In this document: piece after piece, positions 52,630 to 62,577 of the stretch
How positions within the stretch are numbered: the first letter of the stretch is position 1
Layout of the letters: every line of letters starts with the position of its first letter
From: Rubinisphaera italica
GTDB taxonomy: Bacteria > Planctomycetota > Planctomycetia > Planctomycetales > Planctomycetaceae
NCBI RefSeq assembly: GCF_007859715.1
Contig: NZ_SJPG01000001.1
Coordinates: 1,886,728-1,950,727 of the forward strand
Direction: 5' to 3'
Length of the DNA: 64,000 nucleotides
Position numbers and translations under genes: made by a program
Notes under the pieces: model-generated
What the model saw: only the letters and a program-made list of their open reading frames with translations
Database searches by the model: none
Told to the model about the DNA's origin: nothing

Positions 52630-54210
52630 TCAGTTGTCTGGTTGAAACTGAAATGAGTAAAGATCCGCATCCATCAGCTCGACGTTTAATCGAACTGATT
52701 GCCCGGTAAGGTCACTGATGTCCCGATCTCCTTTCCATGAAACAATGCGATCAATTTGATCGCCAAACTGCACATCGCAGTCTTCCAGGGAATAACCGGG
52801 AAGCGGATTTCCTGCGGTGTCCTGGAGTTCGATGCGAATGCCGCCTGCAGCCGATGTCGAGAAGTTGATTTCGAGGCTCGATCCTTCAAACGTCAGCGGT
52901 TTCGTCACAAGTGTTCCGCCAAGGAATGGAGCGCTCACGGACACAAAGCCATCGAGTCGCATAGTGTAGCGGCGGAAAGCTGTGGACTCGCCCAGCCAGT
53001 AGCCTTCTGTGGCATAGAGTGAAATTTCATCGGGAGCCCCAGCGAGGTGCGACTTCGTCTGGATCATTCCCCAGAAGACAAAGTTGTCGCCGTAAACCCA
53101 GGTGTCTTTAGTTGCCGGGCCGGGACGAATGAAGGCTTCGCCCCAGCGATGAAAAGCCATACCATCGCGGCTGGTCATAAAGGCAGCGTCCGTAACCGTT
53201 GTTCCGTATCTGGGAGACTGCTTCGAGCGGAATTGCCGTTCTTCAAGTCCGGGTAACGCCTTCATCGATGGTGACCAGCCGCGGTCGTTGTACCGCATGG
53301 GGAAACCCATGAAGATGTGCGGAGCTCGAAAGTATGGCTGAATCTGATTGGTGTAGAGAGCCTGCTCTGCTGAGTCTGGATACGTGAGCCATTGCGGGGC
53401 CGGAAAACTGTCCGGATCCTTCGACGTAGCCATCATGATGCCTCTCACACCAGCATCAAAGGCACGGTGGTATTCCCTGTAAACACCATTGACAGAATCC
53501 CAGAACATCAGGTTCTGCGAGTCAAATGCGCCTTTCGTAGCGAATGGTTTGTTGCTCTTCAGGCGGAAGTTGTAGCCATCGGCAGACACCATCAGGTAAA
53601 GTCCCTTTGGTTTACTCCCAACGATGACCATCTTGTAGCGTTCCTCGTCGGGGCAGGCGGGATTGGAATCCTTGAAGACCGACGTATGTGCCGGGCTGCC
53701 ACCGATGTTACTCACCATCGCTTGATCGAGGATCAGGTTGTTCTGCTTGGAACCTTCAAATTCAACGATCCCCAGTTCCGGTCGCGTCCAGTGAATGCCG
53801 TCCTTGCTTTCGATGACACACAAAGTTTCCCACGAATTCTTTTTCGATCGATAAGCTTTTGACGCCGGATGATGTCCGCCGCGGTAGTACAGGCGAATCC
53901 GGTCGTCGTCCTGAAAAACGCTCTGGTAGGCACTGCCATTCCCTTCCCAGGCTGCATCGCTGCGGAAGACGATCTCACGTCTGACCGGACGATGCAGCTG
54001 CAGTTGAACTCCATCCATTTTCTCAATCAGATGCCGATCCACCAGCAGTTCGCGACGGGAGCCAATATCAATCGGTTCGTCGCCGCACGCGGTGGAAGTC
54101 ACGAGCAGCAGCGCATAGAACATCGTGTGAAGAATTCCGGCCAGAGGGTATAGTTCACGCGAATCACGGAAAACACGAATGTTTGGGACGGGAGTGAAGT
54201 GCCAGTTCAT
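52630..54210 (-). CDS. Secreted GH43/GH32-like beta-propeller protein, paralogue 2
   Basis: 526 residues from the ATG at 54210; an ATG at 54123 (MFYALLLVTSTACGDEP) would place the signal peptide at the very start and may be the real one. The frame also extends to 54285, overlapping the next gene. It has the same IDIGSRRELLVDRHLIEKMDG opening, IESKDGIHWTRPELG, AFDSQNLMFWDS, MTSRDGMAFHRWGEAFIRPG and YSFQF ending as its neighbours. It is 28 bp upstream of paralogue 1. Confidence 0.85.
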   Translation of the reverse strand: MNWHFTPVPNIRVFRDSRELYPLAGILHTMFYALLLVTSTACGDEPIDIGSRRELLVDRHLIEKMDGVQLQLHRPVRREIVFRSDAAWEGNGSAYQSVFQDDDRIRLYYRGGHHPASKAYRSKKNSWETLCVIESKDGIHWTRPELGIVEFEGSKQNNLILDQAMVSNIGGSPAHTSVFKDSNPACPDEERYKMVIVGSKPKGLYLMVSADGYNFRLKSNKPFATKGAFDSQNLMFWDSVNGVYREYHRAFDAGVRGIMMATSKDPDSFPAPQWLTYPDSAEQALYTNQIQPYFRAPHIFMGFPMRYNDRGWSPSMKALPGLEERQFRSKQSPRYGTTVTDAAFMTSRDGMAFHRWGEAFIRPGPATKDTWVYGDNFVFWGMIQTKSHLAGAPDEISLYATEGYWLGESTAFRRYTMRLDGFVSVSAPFLGGTLVTKPLTFEGSSLEINFSTSAAGGIRIELQDTAGNPLPGYSLEDCDVQFGDQIDRIVSWKGDRDISDLTGQSVRLNVELMDADLYSFQFQPDN

Positions 54211-54265
54211 GGGGGTATCGTCTTCTAATGAGGCCAGAGAGTGCCGACGGTGCAGGAAACTAACT

Positions 54266-55795
54266 TTACTGATCCGTTCCAACAAACCGAAACGAATAGA
54301 GATCTCCGTCAGTGACTTCGAAGATCAGTCGGACCGGTTTGCCCGCAAGCGAACTCACATCTGTCCTGTCGCCCCAGGCAACCGTTCGTTCGACGGAGTC
54401 TCCAAAAACTTCACTGCAGTCGTTTAGTCCGAAGCCGTCTATTACTGTTCCGTCTGCCGTCTGCAGGCCGACCCGAATTTCACCGACCGCCGAAGTGGCG
54501 AAATTCAATTGAAGCCGGCGGCCACTGAACTGGATAGGTTTCGTCGTCATGGTGCCACCTTTCGAGTTGCCGTTGACGGAAACGAATCCATCCAACCTCA
54601 AAGTGTAACGACGAACCGCATTGCTTTCACCTGTCCATCCACCTTCGCTGGAGTAAAAGGACAACTCGTTCGGTGCGCCCGGCAGTGAGGATTCTGTCTC
54701 CACCGCGTGCCAGGCAACATAATGCTGACCATATTGCCACGTTTCTGGTCGTTGAATTCCCGGTCGAAGGAATGCTTCGTTCCAGCGTTCAAAATGGACT
54801 CCGTCGCGGCTGGCCATCACGAGTGCCTCAGTCAGCGCTGTGCCGTATCGAACGTGGGCTTTGCTCCGCATTTCGCGATGGTTCAATTGCGGCAGTTTCC
54901 GCATTGATGGAGACCAGCCTCGTTCGACGTAGCGTGTTGGCAAGCCAATCAGAATATGCGGAGCGCGGAAGTACGGAGCAATCTGATTTGTGTAGATGTG
55001 TTCGTCCGGAGAATCCTCGTAAGTCAAATCCGCCTCGTTGCCCCAGGAAAGGAAATCCTTTGAAGTCGCAACTCGGACGGCACGATATCCGGCCGGCTTC
55101 CAGACCTTTCCGGTGGTCACACCCTTTGTAAACGTACGGAAGTACGCGCGATAAATCCCTGCTGACGGATCCCAAAACGCAAGATTCTGCGAATCGAACG
55201 CGCCTTCAGTGACGACGGGTTCTTCCCTCATCAACGACCAGTGGATTCCGTCTGCTGATTTGAAAGCGAATAAGCCGCCCTCATTCGCAGTGCCGCCCAG
55301 CGCCTTGAATCGAGCATCCGGGGAGCAATCCGGATTGGCGTCAAGGAACGGTGCAAAATTGTGGGTGCCGACACCGTCCCAGATGATGTTGTTCTCTTTG
55401 GAACCGTTGTACTCAACAAGGCTGAGATTTGGCTTTTCGAATTTGATGCCGTCTTTGCTTTCGGCATAGCAGTAGACCTGTTTGCCAATTTTTAAGCGGC
55501 CATCCTTCACACCCAGTGCCGAGCCGCGGTAATACATTCGATAAACGTTACTATCTTTGATCACGGTGTGATAACCGCTTCCGGCGCCTTCCCAAGGTGC
55601 ATCATGAGTGATCGCAATATCATGCGGGACCGGGTGATGCAGCTTTCGTTCAACACCTTCGAGGGAATCGATCAAAGCGGCGTCAATGAACAATTCCCGC
55701 CGCGACCCGATCTCGATGACGTCATCAGCCTGCGCCGAGGACCAAGCGACACTCGCCATTGCGACACAACAGACAGCAGGGAACAGCAGTTTCAT
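54266..55795 (-). CDS. Secreted GH43/GH32-like beta-propeller protein, paralogue 3
   Basis: 509 residues from the ATG at 55795 (GAGTGAAGCC upstream). Signal peptide to SAQADD; IEIGSRRELFIDAALIDSLEG opening; YYRGSALGVKDGRL; AESKDGIKFEKPNL; AFDSQNLAFWDPSAGIYRAYFR; MASRDGVHFERWNEAFLRPG; YSFRF ending. Closest to paralogue 2, with which it shares the RGWSPSMRKLP-type and YTLRLDGFVSV segments. Three such genes in a row suggest related activities on variants of one substrate. Confidence 0.86.
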   Translation of the reverse strand: MKLLFPAVCCVAMASVAWSSAQADDVIEIGSRRELFIDAALIDSLEGVERKLHHPVPHDIAITHDAPWEGAGSGYHTVIKDSNVYRMYYRGSALGVKDGRLKIGKQVYCYAESKDGIKFEKPNLSLVEYNGSKENNIIWDGVGTHNFAPFLDANPDCSPDARFKALGGTANEGGLFAFKSADGIHWSLMREEPVVTEGAFDSQNLAFWDPSAGIYRAYFRTFTKGVTTGKVWKPAGYRAVRVATSKDFLSWGNEADLTYEDSPDEHIYTNQIAPYFRAPHILIGLPTRYVERGWSPSMRKLPQLNHREMRSKAHVRYGTALTEALVMASRDGVHFERWNEAFLRPGIQRPETWQYGQHYVAWHAVETESSLPGAPNELSFYSSEGGWTGESNAVRRYTLRLDGFVSVNGNSKGGTMTTKPIQFSGRRLQLNFATSAVGEIRVGLQTADGTVIDGFGLNDCSEVFGDSVERTVAWGDRTDVSSLAGKPVRLIFEVTDGDLYSFRFVGTDQ

Positions 55796-55901
55796 GGCTT
55801 CACTCTTATCAGGTTCAGGAGATTGTAAAGACTTTAATATGGTCCGCTTCCTCACCGGCGCGGCTTGTGAATTTGTCGAGTCCTCGTTTTATCATTCAGT
55901 G

Positions 55902-57389
55902 TCATCCGAGGCCCCAGCCGACAGGCGCGTCGTCTTCAATACCAATCACGATGCTCTTGCGTTTCAGGTACGCGCGCATGCCTTCCATGCCCAGTTCAAC
56001 GCCGGTTCCGCTCAGTTTGTGTGGCGACAGAGAGATCTGCGGGTAACCGGACAACATCGTATTGACCCAGCAGATACCAGTGTCGAGCGCCTTGGAAACC
56101 CGCAGCGCCCTGGAGCCGTCCCTGGTCCAGACAGAACCGGACAGACCGTAGCTCACGGAGTTGGCGATGCTGATCGCCTCCGCTTCGTCGGCAAAGTGAA
56201 CGACGCTTAGTACCGGACCGAAGATTTCCTCATCGTGAACTTTCATGCCCGGCTGAACACCGGACACGAGCGTAGGTTGAATCCAGTTGCCGTGCTCACA
56301 CGGTGCGGCCATGGTTGCTGCGGAACCTCCGGCCAGAATTCGGCATTCCGAATTCAATGCTTCATCGAGATATCGCAGAGCTGTGTCGTACTGCGCCCGC
56401 GTAATCATGGGCCCCACAAGTGTGGTCTCATCCTGCGGATTCCCCATCACGATCTTTGAAGCACGCTGCGTCAGCAGAGTTTCGAATTCCGCGGCAATGG
56501 AGGATTCGACCAGCACGCGCGAACAGGAGACGCAAAGCTGGCCCGCGTTGACAAAGCCGCTCAACAAAGCCGCTTCCGCGGCACGCTCCAAGTCGGCGTC
56601 GGCAAAGACGATCAGCGCGTTCTTTCCGCCACATTCCAGATTGACCATTTTCATCTGATTGGCGGCAGTTTTTTGAACGTGCGTTCCGACAGCAGTGGAA
56701 CCCGTGAACGAGATCTTGCTGACATCCGGATGTTCAATGAGTGCCTGGCCCGTTTTTGAACCGCTTCCCAGCACAACGTTGACGATCCCGGGTGGAATCC
56801 CCGCTTCAATGCACAGCTTTGCGAATGCCAGCGTCCCCATCGGAGTTTCCTGTGCCGGCTTGAGCACAATGGCATTACCGGTCGCAATTGCTGGCGCAGC
56901 CTTCAGTGCGGCATTCACTAATGGGTAGTTCCAAGGGAGAACTCCGGCGACCACGCCGTAAGGCTCATACATCTGCATCAGCACTTCGCCTGGCGTTCCC
57001 GATTTGATGGACCCTTCGATTTTGTCGGCCGCACCTGCGTAGAAGCGGATGATATCCGCCGTTAGAGGCAGTTCGCCCGCGCGGAGTTGCGTGACCGGTT
57101 TGCCGGTGTCTTGCAATTCTGTCTGGACAAGTTCCTCAGCGTTCTGCTCAACAAGATCGGCTAGTTTGAGTAACATCCGTCCGCGTTCCGCCGCAGACAT
57201 CTTCTGCCATGTCGGTTGCTGAAAGGCGCGTTTCGAGGATTCGACGATTCTCCCGACCGCCGAGGTGTCACATTCGGTTTCGCGTCCCAGCGACTCACCG
57301 GTCGCAGGGTTAGTGACTACGAATTCTGCCGGACCGGCGTCCTGCCAGAAGTCTCCATCAACGATCGGGGCATATGACTGTTCGGGCAT
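55902..57389 (-). CDS. NAD(P)-dependent aldehyde dehydrogenase
   Basis: 495 residues from the ATG at 57389, 9 bp after the sialidase stop codon, so translation is coupled. Full ALDH fold with PWNYPLVNAALKAAPAIATGN, FTGSTAVG (cofactor site), ECGGKN (general base Glu, about 252), NAGQLCVSCSR (catalytic Cys, about 286) and EEIFGPVLSV. It resembles betaine-aldehyde and gamma-aminobutyraldehyde dehydrogenases. It oxidises an aldehyde to the acid, presumably an intermediate produced by other enzymes of this locus. Confidence 0.92.
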   Translation of the reverse strand: MPEQSYAPIVDGDFWQDAGPAEFVVTNPATGESLGRETECDTSAVGRIVESSKRAFQQPTWQKMSAAERGRMLLKLADLVEQNAEELVQTELQDTGKPVTQLRAGELPLTADIIRFYAGAADKIEGSIKSGTPGEVLMQMYEPYGVVAGVLPWNYPLVNAALKAAPAIATGNAIVLKPAQETPMGTLAFAKLCIEAGIPPGIVNVVLGSGSKTGQALIEHPDVSKISFTGSTAVGTHVQKTAANQMKMVNLECGGKNALIVFADADLERAAEAALLSGFVNAGQLCVSCSRVLVESSIAAEFETLLTQRASKIVMGNPQDETTLVGPMITRAQYDTALRYLDEALNSECRILAGGSAATMAAPCEHGNWIQPTLVSGVQPGMKVHDEEIFGPVLSVVHFADEAEAISIANSVSYGLSGSVWTRDGSRALRVSKALDTGICWVNTMLSGYPQISLSPHKLSGTGVELGMEGMRAYLKRKSIVIGIEDDAPVGWGLG

Positions 57390-57397
57390 ATCTCGGG

Positions 57398-59305
57398 TTA
57401 CTCTCTGTCTTTGTAAAACCATGCGATGGGCAGCGAACGAAAACGGCAGGAAAGCTGCCCGGACGCAGGTCCGCTTTCCCAGTAACTCATCACGGCTCGG
57501 TCGCGAACAAATATGAGACTGGTGTAGGAGAAGGTTTTCTGCGGATCAGTTTCGAGGTCGCCAACGACCGTCCACGACTGGCCTTCATCGCGGGAAACCG
57601 CAGCAGTCAGTGGCGTTCGCTTTCCGCCGTGATCAGTGCCCTCCGAATAACAATTGTTCCAGATCATCAGCAGGTCACCAGTGGAAGGAATGCGCCGCAC
57701 TGTTGCCGGAGCCTCCGGGCCTCGAACTCCCAGTGACGTCATCTCGCTCCATGTCTCGCCGCTGTCCTCGGAATAGCTTTTGCCGATGTAACCGAGCTGC
57801 GTGCGGATCAGCATTAGAATCCGCCCGTCGTTCAGTTCGATCACTTCCGGTTCCATTGCTCCACGGCGGTCGGCATCGACTTGTCCCTGACCGTTGCGCC
57901 AGGTGACACCGTTGTCGTCCGAGATGTAACAATGAGAAACGAAGTGATTGACCTTCTGCACGTCGGGCGTTGACGCTGCGGGGGCCAGTAACCGCCCCGA
58001 CTTCAGGATCGTGACGCGATCGTTGTTGACAACATGATAGCCGTCGTTGCTTGTCACAAGAACCGGTTCACCGAAACTGGCAGCTTCGTCGTTCGACACA
58101 CGAATGTAAAGCCGCAGATCGCTGTGACTGTTTTTCTGCAGGTAGAACATGGCGATGGAATCGTTGGGCAGACGGCGAAGTGTGACGCTCATCACATTCA
58201 TGCCTCCCGTGTTTTCCTGCAGCACGGATTTTTCCGACCAGGTGTGTCCCCCATCGGAAGAGCGTCGACTGACAATGCGAGCTTTGGCGAAATCGCTGGT
58301 TGTGTCACGAAACTCGGTGACGGCAAACAGCAGTTCGCCGCTATTCAACGCGAGGATCGATCCTTCCGTATAGCGTGGGTTGCTTTCCGTAGCCCGATAC
58401 AACAGTTGAGAAATATCTTCTGCGGAGTCAGCCGGTGCAGGCGAGGAAAGCACCAGCAGCGACTGTGCCGCGCGGATGGCGGCATCGGGGTGGGAATCGT
58501 CCAGCATGTGTTTCAGCGTGTCGGCGACTTCGACAGCTCGTGCATCTCCGGCAAACGTGGCGGCGTATGTGCGTACGGCTGGGTCAGAGTCTGTGAGATT
58601 TATGGCCAGTTCTTCTAGTCCGTCTGGATCGCCCAGTGCAGCCAGCGAATGTTGCATGTATGCCCGCAGCAGTTTTTCGTCGCTCCGGGGAAGTTGCTGC
58701 TTCAGTGTGGAGATGTCCGTTCGGGCTCCGATGCGGCCGAGAATCCACGCGGCAATTCTTCGGACTTCCGGATCGTCGCTGCGAACCGATTGCCGTAAGT
58801 ACGCCATCGCCTGAGGATTCCCGCAGCGCCCCAGAGCACCGGAGGCCATCAGCTTGAGGCTCACGTTTCCGTCCTGCTCGAAAGCGTTCCTCATCGCTGT
58901 GCCGTCACCGATTTCCACAACTTTGTAGAGACTTTCGGCAGCGTGAACATGTCCGTACGTCTCGCTGCCAGCAAGGATGTCGAGCATGATTCGTGCGTAT
59001 TGTCGATCCCCGGCACGAACCAGTTCTCGAGCAATTCCGCAGCGACGCTGGTCGTCCGTTTCCGTATTGAATTTCGGCTGAAGAAACTGGATGACTTCCT
59101 CGCCGTATCCGCCGAGCGTCAATCCTTCCGCTGCATGTATTGAGGGCCAGAAGTCATCGCTGTGCAGTCCAGCCCGAAGAACATCGACGCATCGCTTGTG
59201 TGTCTTGGAATCCAGTTCAATGGTATCTGCCCCGCTTGCAATCGCCAACCACGGGAGCAACAGGGCACCCGAAGCGAGAAGTCCGATTCGAATCATAAAT
59301 CTCAT
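57398..59305 (-). CDS. HEAT-repeat plus sialidase-like (BNR) exported protein
   Basis: 635 residues from the ATG at 59305 (AAAGGACCAGGTTG upstream). Signal peptide to IASGAD. The N-terminal half (~30-290) is a series of HEAT-like helical repeats (VRSDDPEVRRIAAWILGRIG, LTDSDPAVRTYAATFAGD). The C-terminal half is a six-bladed sialidase propeller with four Asp-boxes: SSDGGHTWSEKS, SDDNGVTWRN, SEDSGETWSEM and SRDEGQSWTVV. An FRIP-like Arg motif is not evident, so sialidase activity is unproven. Likely recognises or cleaves an exported sugar substrate. The rare HEAT fusion is noted under findings. Confidence 0.87.
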   Translation of the reverse strand: MRFMIRIGLLASGALLLPWLAIASGADTIELDSKTHKRCVDVLRAGLHSDDFWPSIHAAEGLTLGGYGEEVIQFLQPKFNTETDDQRRCGIARELVRAGDRQYARIMLDILAGSETYGHVHAAESLYKVVEIGDGTAMRNAFEQDGNVSLKLMASGALGRCGNPQAMAYLRQSVRSDDPEVRRIAAWILGRIGARTDISTLKQQLPRSDEKLLRAYMQHSLAALGDPDGLEELAINLTDSDPAVRTYAATFAGDARAVEVADTLKHMLDDSHPDAAIRAAQSLLVLSSPAPADSAEDISQLLYRATESNPRYTEGSILALNSGELLFAVTEFRDTTSDFAKARIVSRRSSDGGHTWSEKSVLQENTGGMNVMSVTLRRLPNDSIAMFYLQKNSHSDLRLYIRVSNDEAASFGEPVLVTSNDGYHVVNNDRVTILKSGRLLAPAASTPDVQKVNHFVSHCYISDDNGVTWRNGQGQVDADRRGAMEPEVIELNDGRILMLIRTQLGYIGKSYSEDSGETWSEMTSLGVRGPEAPATVRRIPSTGDLLMIWNNCYSEGTDHGGKRTPLTAAVSRDEGQSWTVVGDLETDPQKTFSYTSLIFVRDRAVMSYWESGPASGQLSCRFRSLPIAWFYKDRE

Positions 59306-59340
59306 CAACCTGGTCCTTTGCGAAACGATGTTCAAAACTT

Positions 59341-60129
59341 CTACCACGCCGTCCAGCCGCCATCGACCAGCAGATTCTGACCGGTCATATAACTGCCTGC
59401 ATCACTGGCAAGAAGAAGCAGTGGTCCCTTCAGTTCTTCCGGATTGCCCATTCGCGAAACCGGGCTTTTCCGTTTCAATCGCTCGACCATCTCCGCTGGT
59501 GCTCCAGATGACGGAAACGGTCCTGGGCTCAGACAATTCACCCGGACATTGTCTTTCGCCCAGTAAACGGCCAGGTGTCTGGTCATATGAATGATTCCGC
59601 CTTTCAGCGTGTGATACTGAACGGGGCTGGCGGTGCAAATGTTTTCATAAGCATCCGGATACGATCCGACGACGCCGTACATCGATCCGATCATCACCAC
59701 GCAGCCGGGCACTCCTCGTGATACGACATGATCGCGAAGGTGGCGTGCCAGCAGAAAGTAACCGGTCGCGTTTTGCAGATCCTCATTGAAGGCTTCAGCC
59801 GTCACGTCCGTCAGATCCATCGCATGGCCCTGCTGTCCGTTGTTGACCATCACGTCCACACAGCCCGCGGCATCAACCGCTGCTGCGAAACCGTTGTTGA
59901 TCGAGGCTTCGTCAAGCTGATTGATTTCCACGCCAAAGTGTGTTTGATCTCCAGGAAGTGATTTCGCAACGTCTTGTGCACGCGACAACTCACGACTGGC
60001 GGCGACCACTGTTGCGCCCGCTTCCGCGAGTGCTCGGGCGAGCGCGCCGCCCAGGTAACCAGTCGCACCGGTCACGAGCGCGGTTCGTCCTGACATGTCG
60101 AAGAGTCTCTGAACGGTTGATTCAATCAT
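59341..60129 (-). CDS. Short-chain dehydrogenase/reductase
   Basis: 262 residues. The ATG at 60129 overlaps the upstream stop codon as ATGA, a mark of translational coupling. TGATGYLG cofactor loop, VNNGQQG (where NNAG is usual), a catalytic Ser in IGSMYG, Y-x3-K as YHTLKGG, and a LVDGGWTAW end. The variant of NNAG is a small oddity. It probably oxidises or reduces a hydroxyl of a sugar or sugar acid, together with the Gfo/Idh enzyme just before it. Confidence 0.92.
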   Translation of the reverse strand: MIESTVQRLFDMSGRTALVTGATGYLGGALARALAEAGATVVAASRELSRAQDVAKSLPGDQTHFGVEINQLDEASINNGFAAAVDAAGCVDVMVNNGQQGHAMDLTDVTAEAFNEDLQNATGYFLLARHLRDHVVSRGVPGCVVMIGSMYGVVGSYPDAYENICTASPVQYHTLKGGIIHMTRHLAVYWAKDNVRVNCLSPGPFPSSGAPAEMVERLKRKSPVSRMGNPEELKGPLLLLASDAGSYMTGQNLLVDGGWTAW

Positions 60130-61115
60130 ATATTTACCCAACGAGCGGTTCTGACGGATTCCAGAGCGGCCAGATTGACTCGCAGCGTCTGAATCGCCTC
60201 GTTGATCGAGCAGGCTGGGTCAACGTTTCCATCCAGTTGATTCAAAAAACCTTCGGCCTGACTCATAAACAAATCGTCACGTTCGATTTGAAATGTCTCC
60301 TCAACAGTCCATTCCGAACCCGGTTCTGTGCACGACAGCCACCGACAATGATGAGCTTCGTAACGGGCCGCGCCGTTTTCGCAGATCACCGTCAACGTCG
60401 ATTCGTTAGGCGGCTGGTGCTGATTCAGACTGAAGGAACCGAGGACATCGCCGTGTCGAGTCATCATGTGAACTGTGTCTTCCACGTCGACTCCATCCAG
60501 AACACAGTGTTCCGCATCCGCGCTCAGACGGGTGATCGGCCCAACAATCCATTCTGCTGCGTTGACCATATGCGTCAACGCATCCTGAATCGCTCCACCG
60601 CCGGTTTCGTGTCGGGTGTAGTAGATTTCCCGATACGCCGGTCGATAATACGGAAAGTGCTGTCCGCCGACGAACACGATCTGCACGGGGCGTCCAAAAC
60701 GTCCTTCATCCACGCTTTTCTTCAACGACTGAAGAGCAGGATGCTGGCGAAGCACATAGGCAACTGACACGGGAAGCTGTGCGGACGATATGGCCGCTTG
60801 TAACTGTTCGGTTCCCTGCGGCGAAGTACTGAGCGGCTTTTCGATGAGCATGCCGCAACCGGCGGCAGCCAAGTCCAGCGCCATTGGAATGTGCATATTG
60901 GCAGGCGTGCAGATGACGGCCGCGTCAAAAGCTGCGTTCTGTAACGTTTTGTCCAGAGATGAAAAACACTGATTCAGACCATAACGCTCCGAGACATCCT
61001 TGCGGAGATCTTCGCGCATTTCGCAAAGGGAAACACGGGCGCGACCTGTTTGCTGAAAACAGCGAACATGCCGTTCTCCGATAGATCCACCGCCAATGAT
61101 CAAGATTTGTTTCAT
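60126..61115 (-). CDS. Gfo/Idh/MocA-family oxidoreductase
   Basis: 329 residues. Rossmann motif IIGGGSIGERHVRCF at the N-terminus, TPANMHIPMALDLAAAG, the EKPL motif with the active-site Lys, and GGGAIQDALTHMVN with the catalytic Asp/His pair in the C-terminal domain. The family oxidises or reduces sugar hydroxyls with NAD(P). It is the first gene of the minus-strand run and divergent from the M24 gene. Confidence 0.93.
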   Translation of the reverse strand: MKQILIIGGGSIGERHVRCFQQTGRARVSLCEMREDLRKDVSERYGLNQCFSSLDKTLQNAAFDAAVICTPANMHIPMALDLAAAGCGMLIEKPLSTSPQGTEQLQAAISSAQLPVSVAYVLRQHPALQSLKKSVDEGRFGRPVQIVFVGGQHFPYYRPAYREIYYTRHETGGGAIQDALTHMVNAAEWIVGPITRLSADAEHCVLDGVDVEDTVHMMTRHGDVLGSFSLNQHQPPNESTLTVICENGAARYEAHHCRWLSCTEPGSEWTVEETFQIERDDLFMSQAEGFLNQLDGNVDPACSINEAIQTLRVNLAALESVRTARWVNI

Positions 61116-61432
61116 TAGATGTTGCTCAAAATTTTCCGTTGTTGTTATCTCAATTTATCATGACCAACACGGTTAGTCCACGCTGCCAGTAACGGCTGCG
61201 TTACTGTTCCGACTTTTCCTTCAACATTATCCACTCAACGTTGGTCAGCCAAACGGTTTGATGACTAAACACCTGCTTCGATTCAGTCATCCGAAGCCCA
61301 CAGATGACGGCGTTGTTCGATATTGATATCTTCATATGCTGTTCGGGCATCATTTGCTCTGGGAGACAAGACTCGCGAATTTCCCGGTCCGCCCATAAAA
61401 GCCATCTGTGCCTCTGTTGCCTGTCGAGATTA
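61116..61432. other. Divergent promoter region of the catabolic locus
   Basis: About 315 bases between the Gfo/Idh and M24 genes. Both transcripts must start here. ORFs crossing it on either strand lack conserved content. No clear operator or regulator gene is seen. Confidence 0.4.
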
Positions 61433-62548
61433 ATGATGTCGAACGAACAGATTTCTCTATCAGCCGAGTATTGTCGACAAAGACAGGCCCGCGTTTGCAA
61501 ATTAATGGAGCAGCTGCCAGTCGATCGAGCTATCTTTGTGACGCATGAGAATATCCAATACCTCACTGGATTTCGCCCTCACCGGCTGATGCAGGCTGCT
61601 GTCTGCATCGAAGCGACCGGCGAATGCGTTCTTGCAGCTCCTAACGAGGAACCGGCTGATGCCAGCGTTGACCAATGTGTGACCTTCGAAGCTCAGTGGC
61701 ACTGCACCCTGCGCCAGGAGCAGCAGCAGTCTGCTTTGACAGCTCTTGTAGAAGCATGTGGTCATCTGCAAAGTTCGATCGCAGTAGAGGGCTCCGTCAC
61801 TGGTCTGCATCTGTCACCGACCACGCTAAATTCGGAGCACGTTATCGATCTTGAACCGGATCTTTGGCAGCTCAGGCGGAAGAAGGATCTGGATGAATTG
61901 CAAATGATTCGCCGAGCCATTGGCTGCACGGATGCGATGTATCACCGGGCTCGCGAGATCATCGAACCTGGAATTAATGAACTGGAGGTCTACAATCAAC
62001 TGCATGCGGCGGCTGTTGAAGTGGCGGGAGAACCGCTAACTGCGCTAGGCAACGACTTTCAATGTGCCTCGCCCGGCGGACCCCCGCGCAATCGCGACGC
62101 ACGGGACGGCGAACTCTTCATTCTGGATCTTGGTCCTGCATACCGAGGCTACTACGCCGACAACTGCCGAACCTTCTCGGTCAACAAAAGACCCATGGAT
62201 AAACAGTACGAAGCCTGGGAAGCTATCGTCGCTGTCCTGGAGATGGTCGAACGAACGGTCAAACCGGGCGTGTCATGTCGTGAGCTGTTTACGCAGGCTC
62301 AGGCGATGCTGGATGAATTCCGACCAGGTGCCTTCTTTCATCATCTTGGTCACGGTTTCGGGCTGTTTCCTCACGAGGCACCGCACCTGAATCCAAAGTG
62401 GGACGATACGTTTGCAGAAGGCGATTGCTTTACCGCAGAACCTGGTCTCTACACCGATGAATTGAAGGCCGGCATCCGACTCGAACAGAACTATCTCGTC
62501 ACCAGTGATGGTGTGGAACGACTCACAAACTTCCCGCTGGAACTGTAG
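61433..62548 (+). CDS. M24-family metallopeptidase (Xaa-Pro peptidase / creatinase / ectoine hydrolase fold)
   Basis: 371 residues from the ATG at 61433 or 61436; the frame reaching back to 61304 has no conserved sequence. The creatinase-type N-terminal domain (ILV-THENIQYLTGF type) is followed by the pita-bread domain with all five metal ligands: the Asp pair in FILDLGPAYRGYYADNCRTF, the His in HHLGHGFGLFPHEAP, the Glu in TAEPGLY and the Glu in IRLEQNYLV. The fold hydrolyses Xaa-Pro bonds or, in EutD/DoeA, opens ectoine. Given the neighbours an amidase-like role in small-molecule catabolism is possible. Divergent from the rest of the locus. Confidence 0.9.
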   Translation: MMSNEQISLSAEYCRQRQARVCKLMEQLPVDRAIFVTHENIQYLTGFRPHRLMQAAVCIEATGECVLAAPNEEPADASVDQCVTFEAQWHCTLRQEQQQSALTALVEACGHLQSSIAVEGSVTGLHLSPTTLNSEHVIDLEPDLWQLRRKKDLDELQMIRRAIGCTDAMYHRAREIIEPGINELEVYNQLHAAAVEVAGEPLTALGNDFQCASPGGPPRNRDARDGELFILDLGPAYRGYYADNCRTFSVNKRPMDKQYEAWEAIVAVLEMVERTVKPGVSCRELFTQAQAMLDEFRPGAFFHHLGHGFGLFPHEAPHLNPKWDDTFAEGDCFTAEPGLYTDELKAGIRLEQNYLVTSDGVERLTNFPLEL

Positions 62549-62577
62549 CAGTCTGGAAATTTCTTTGGCGAACCGTA

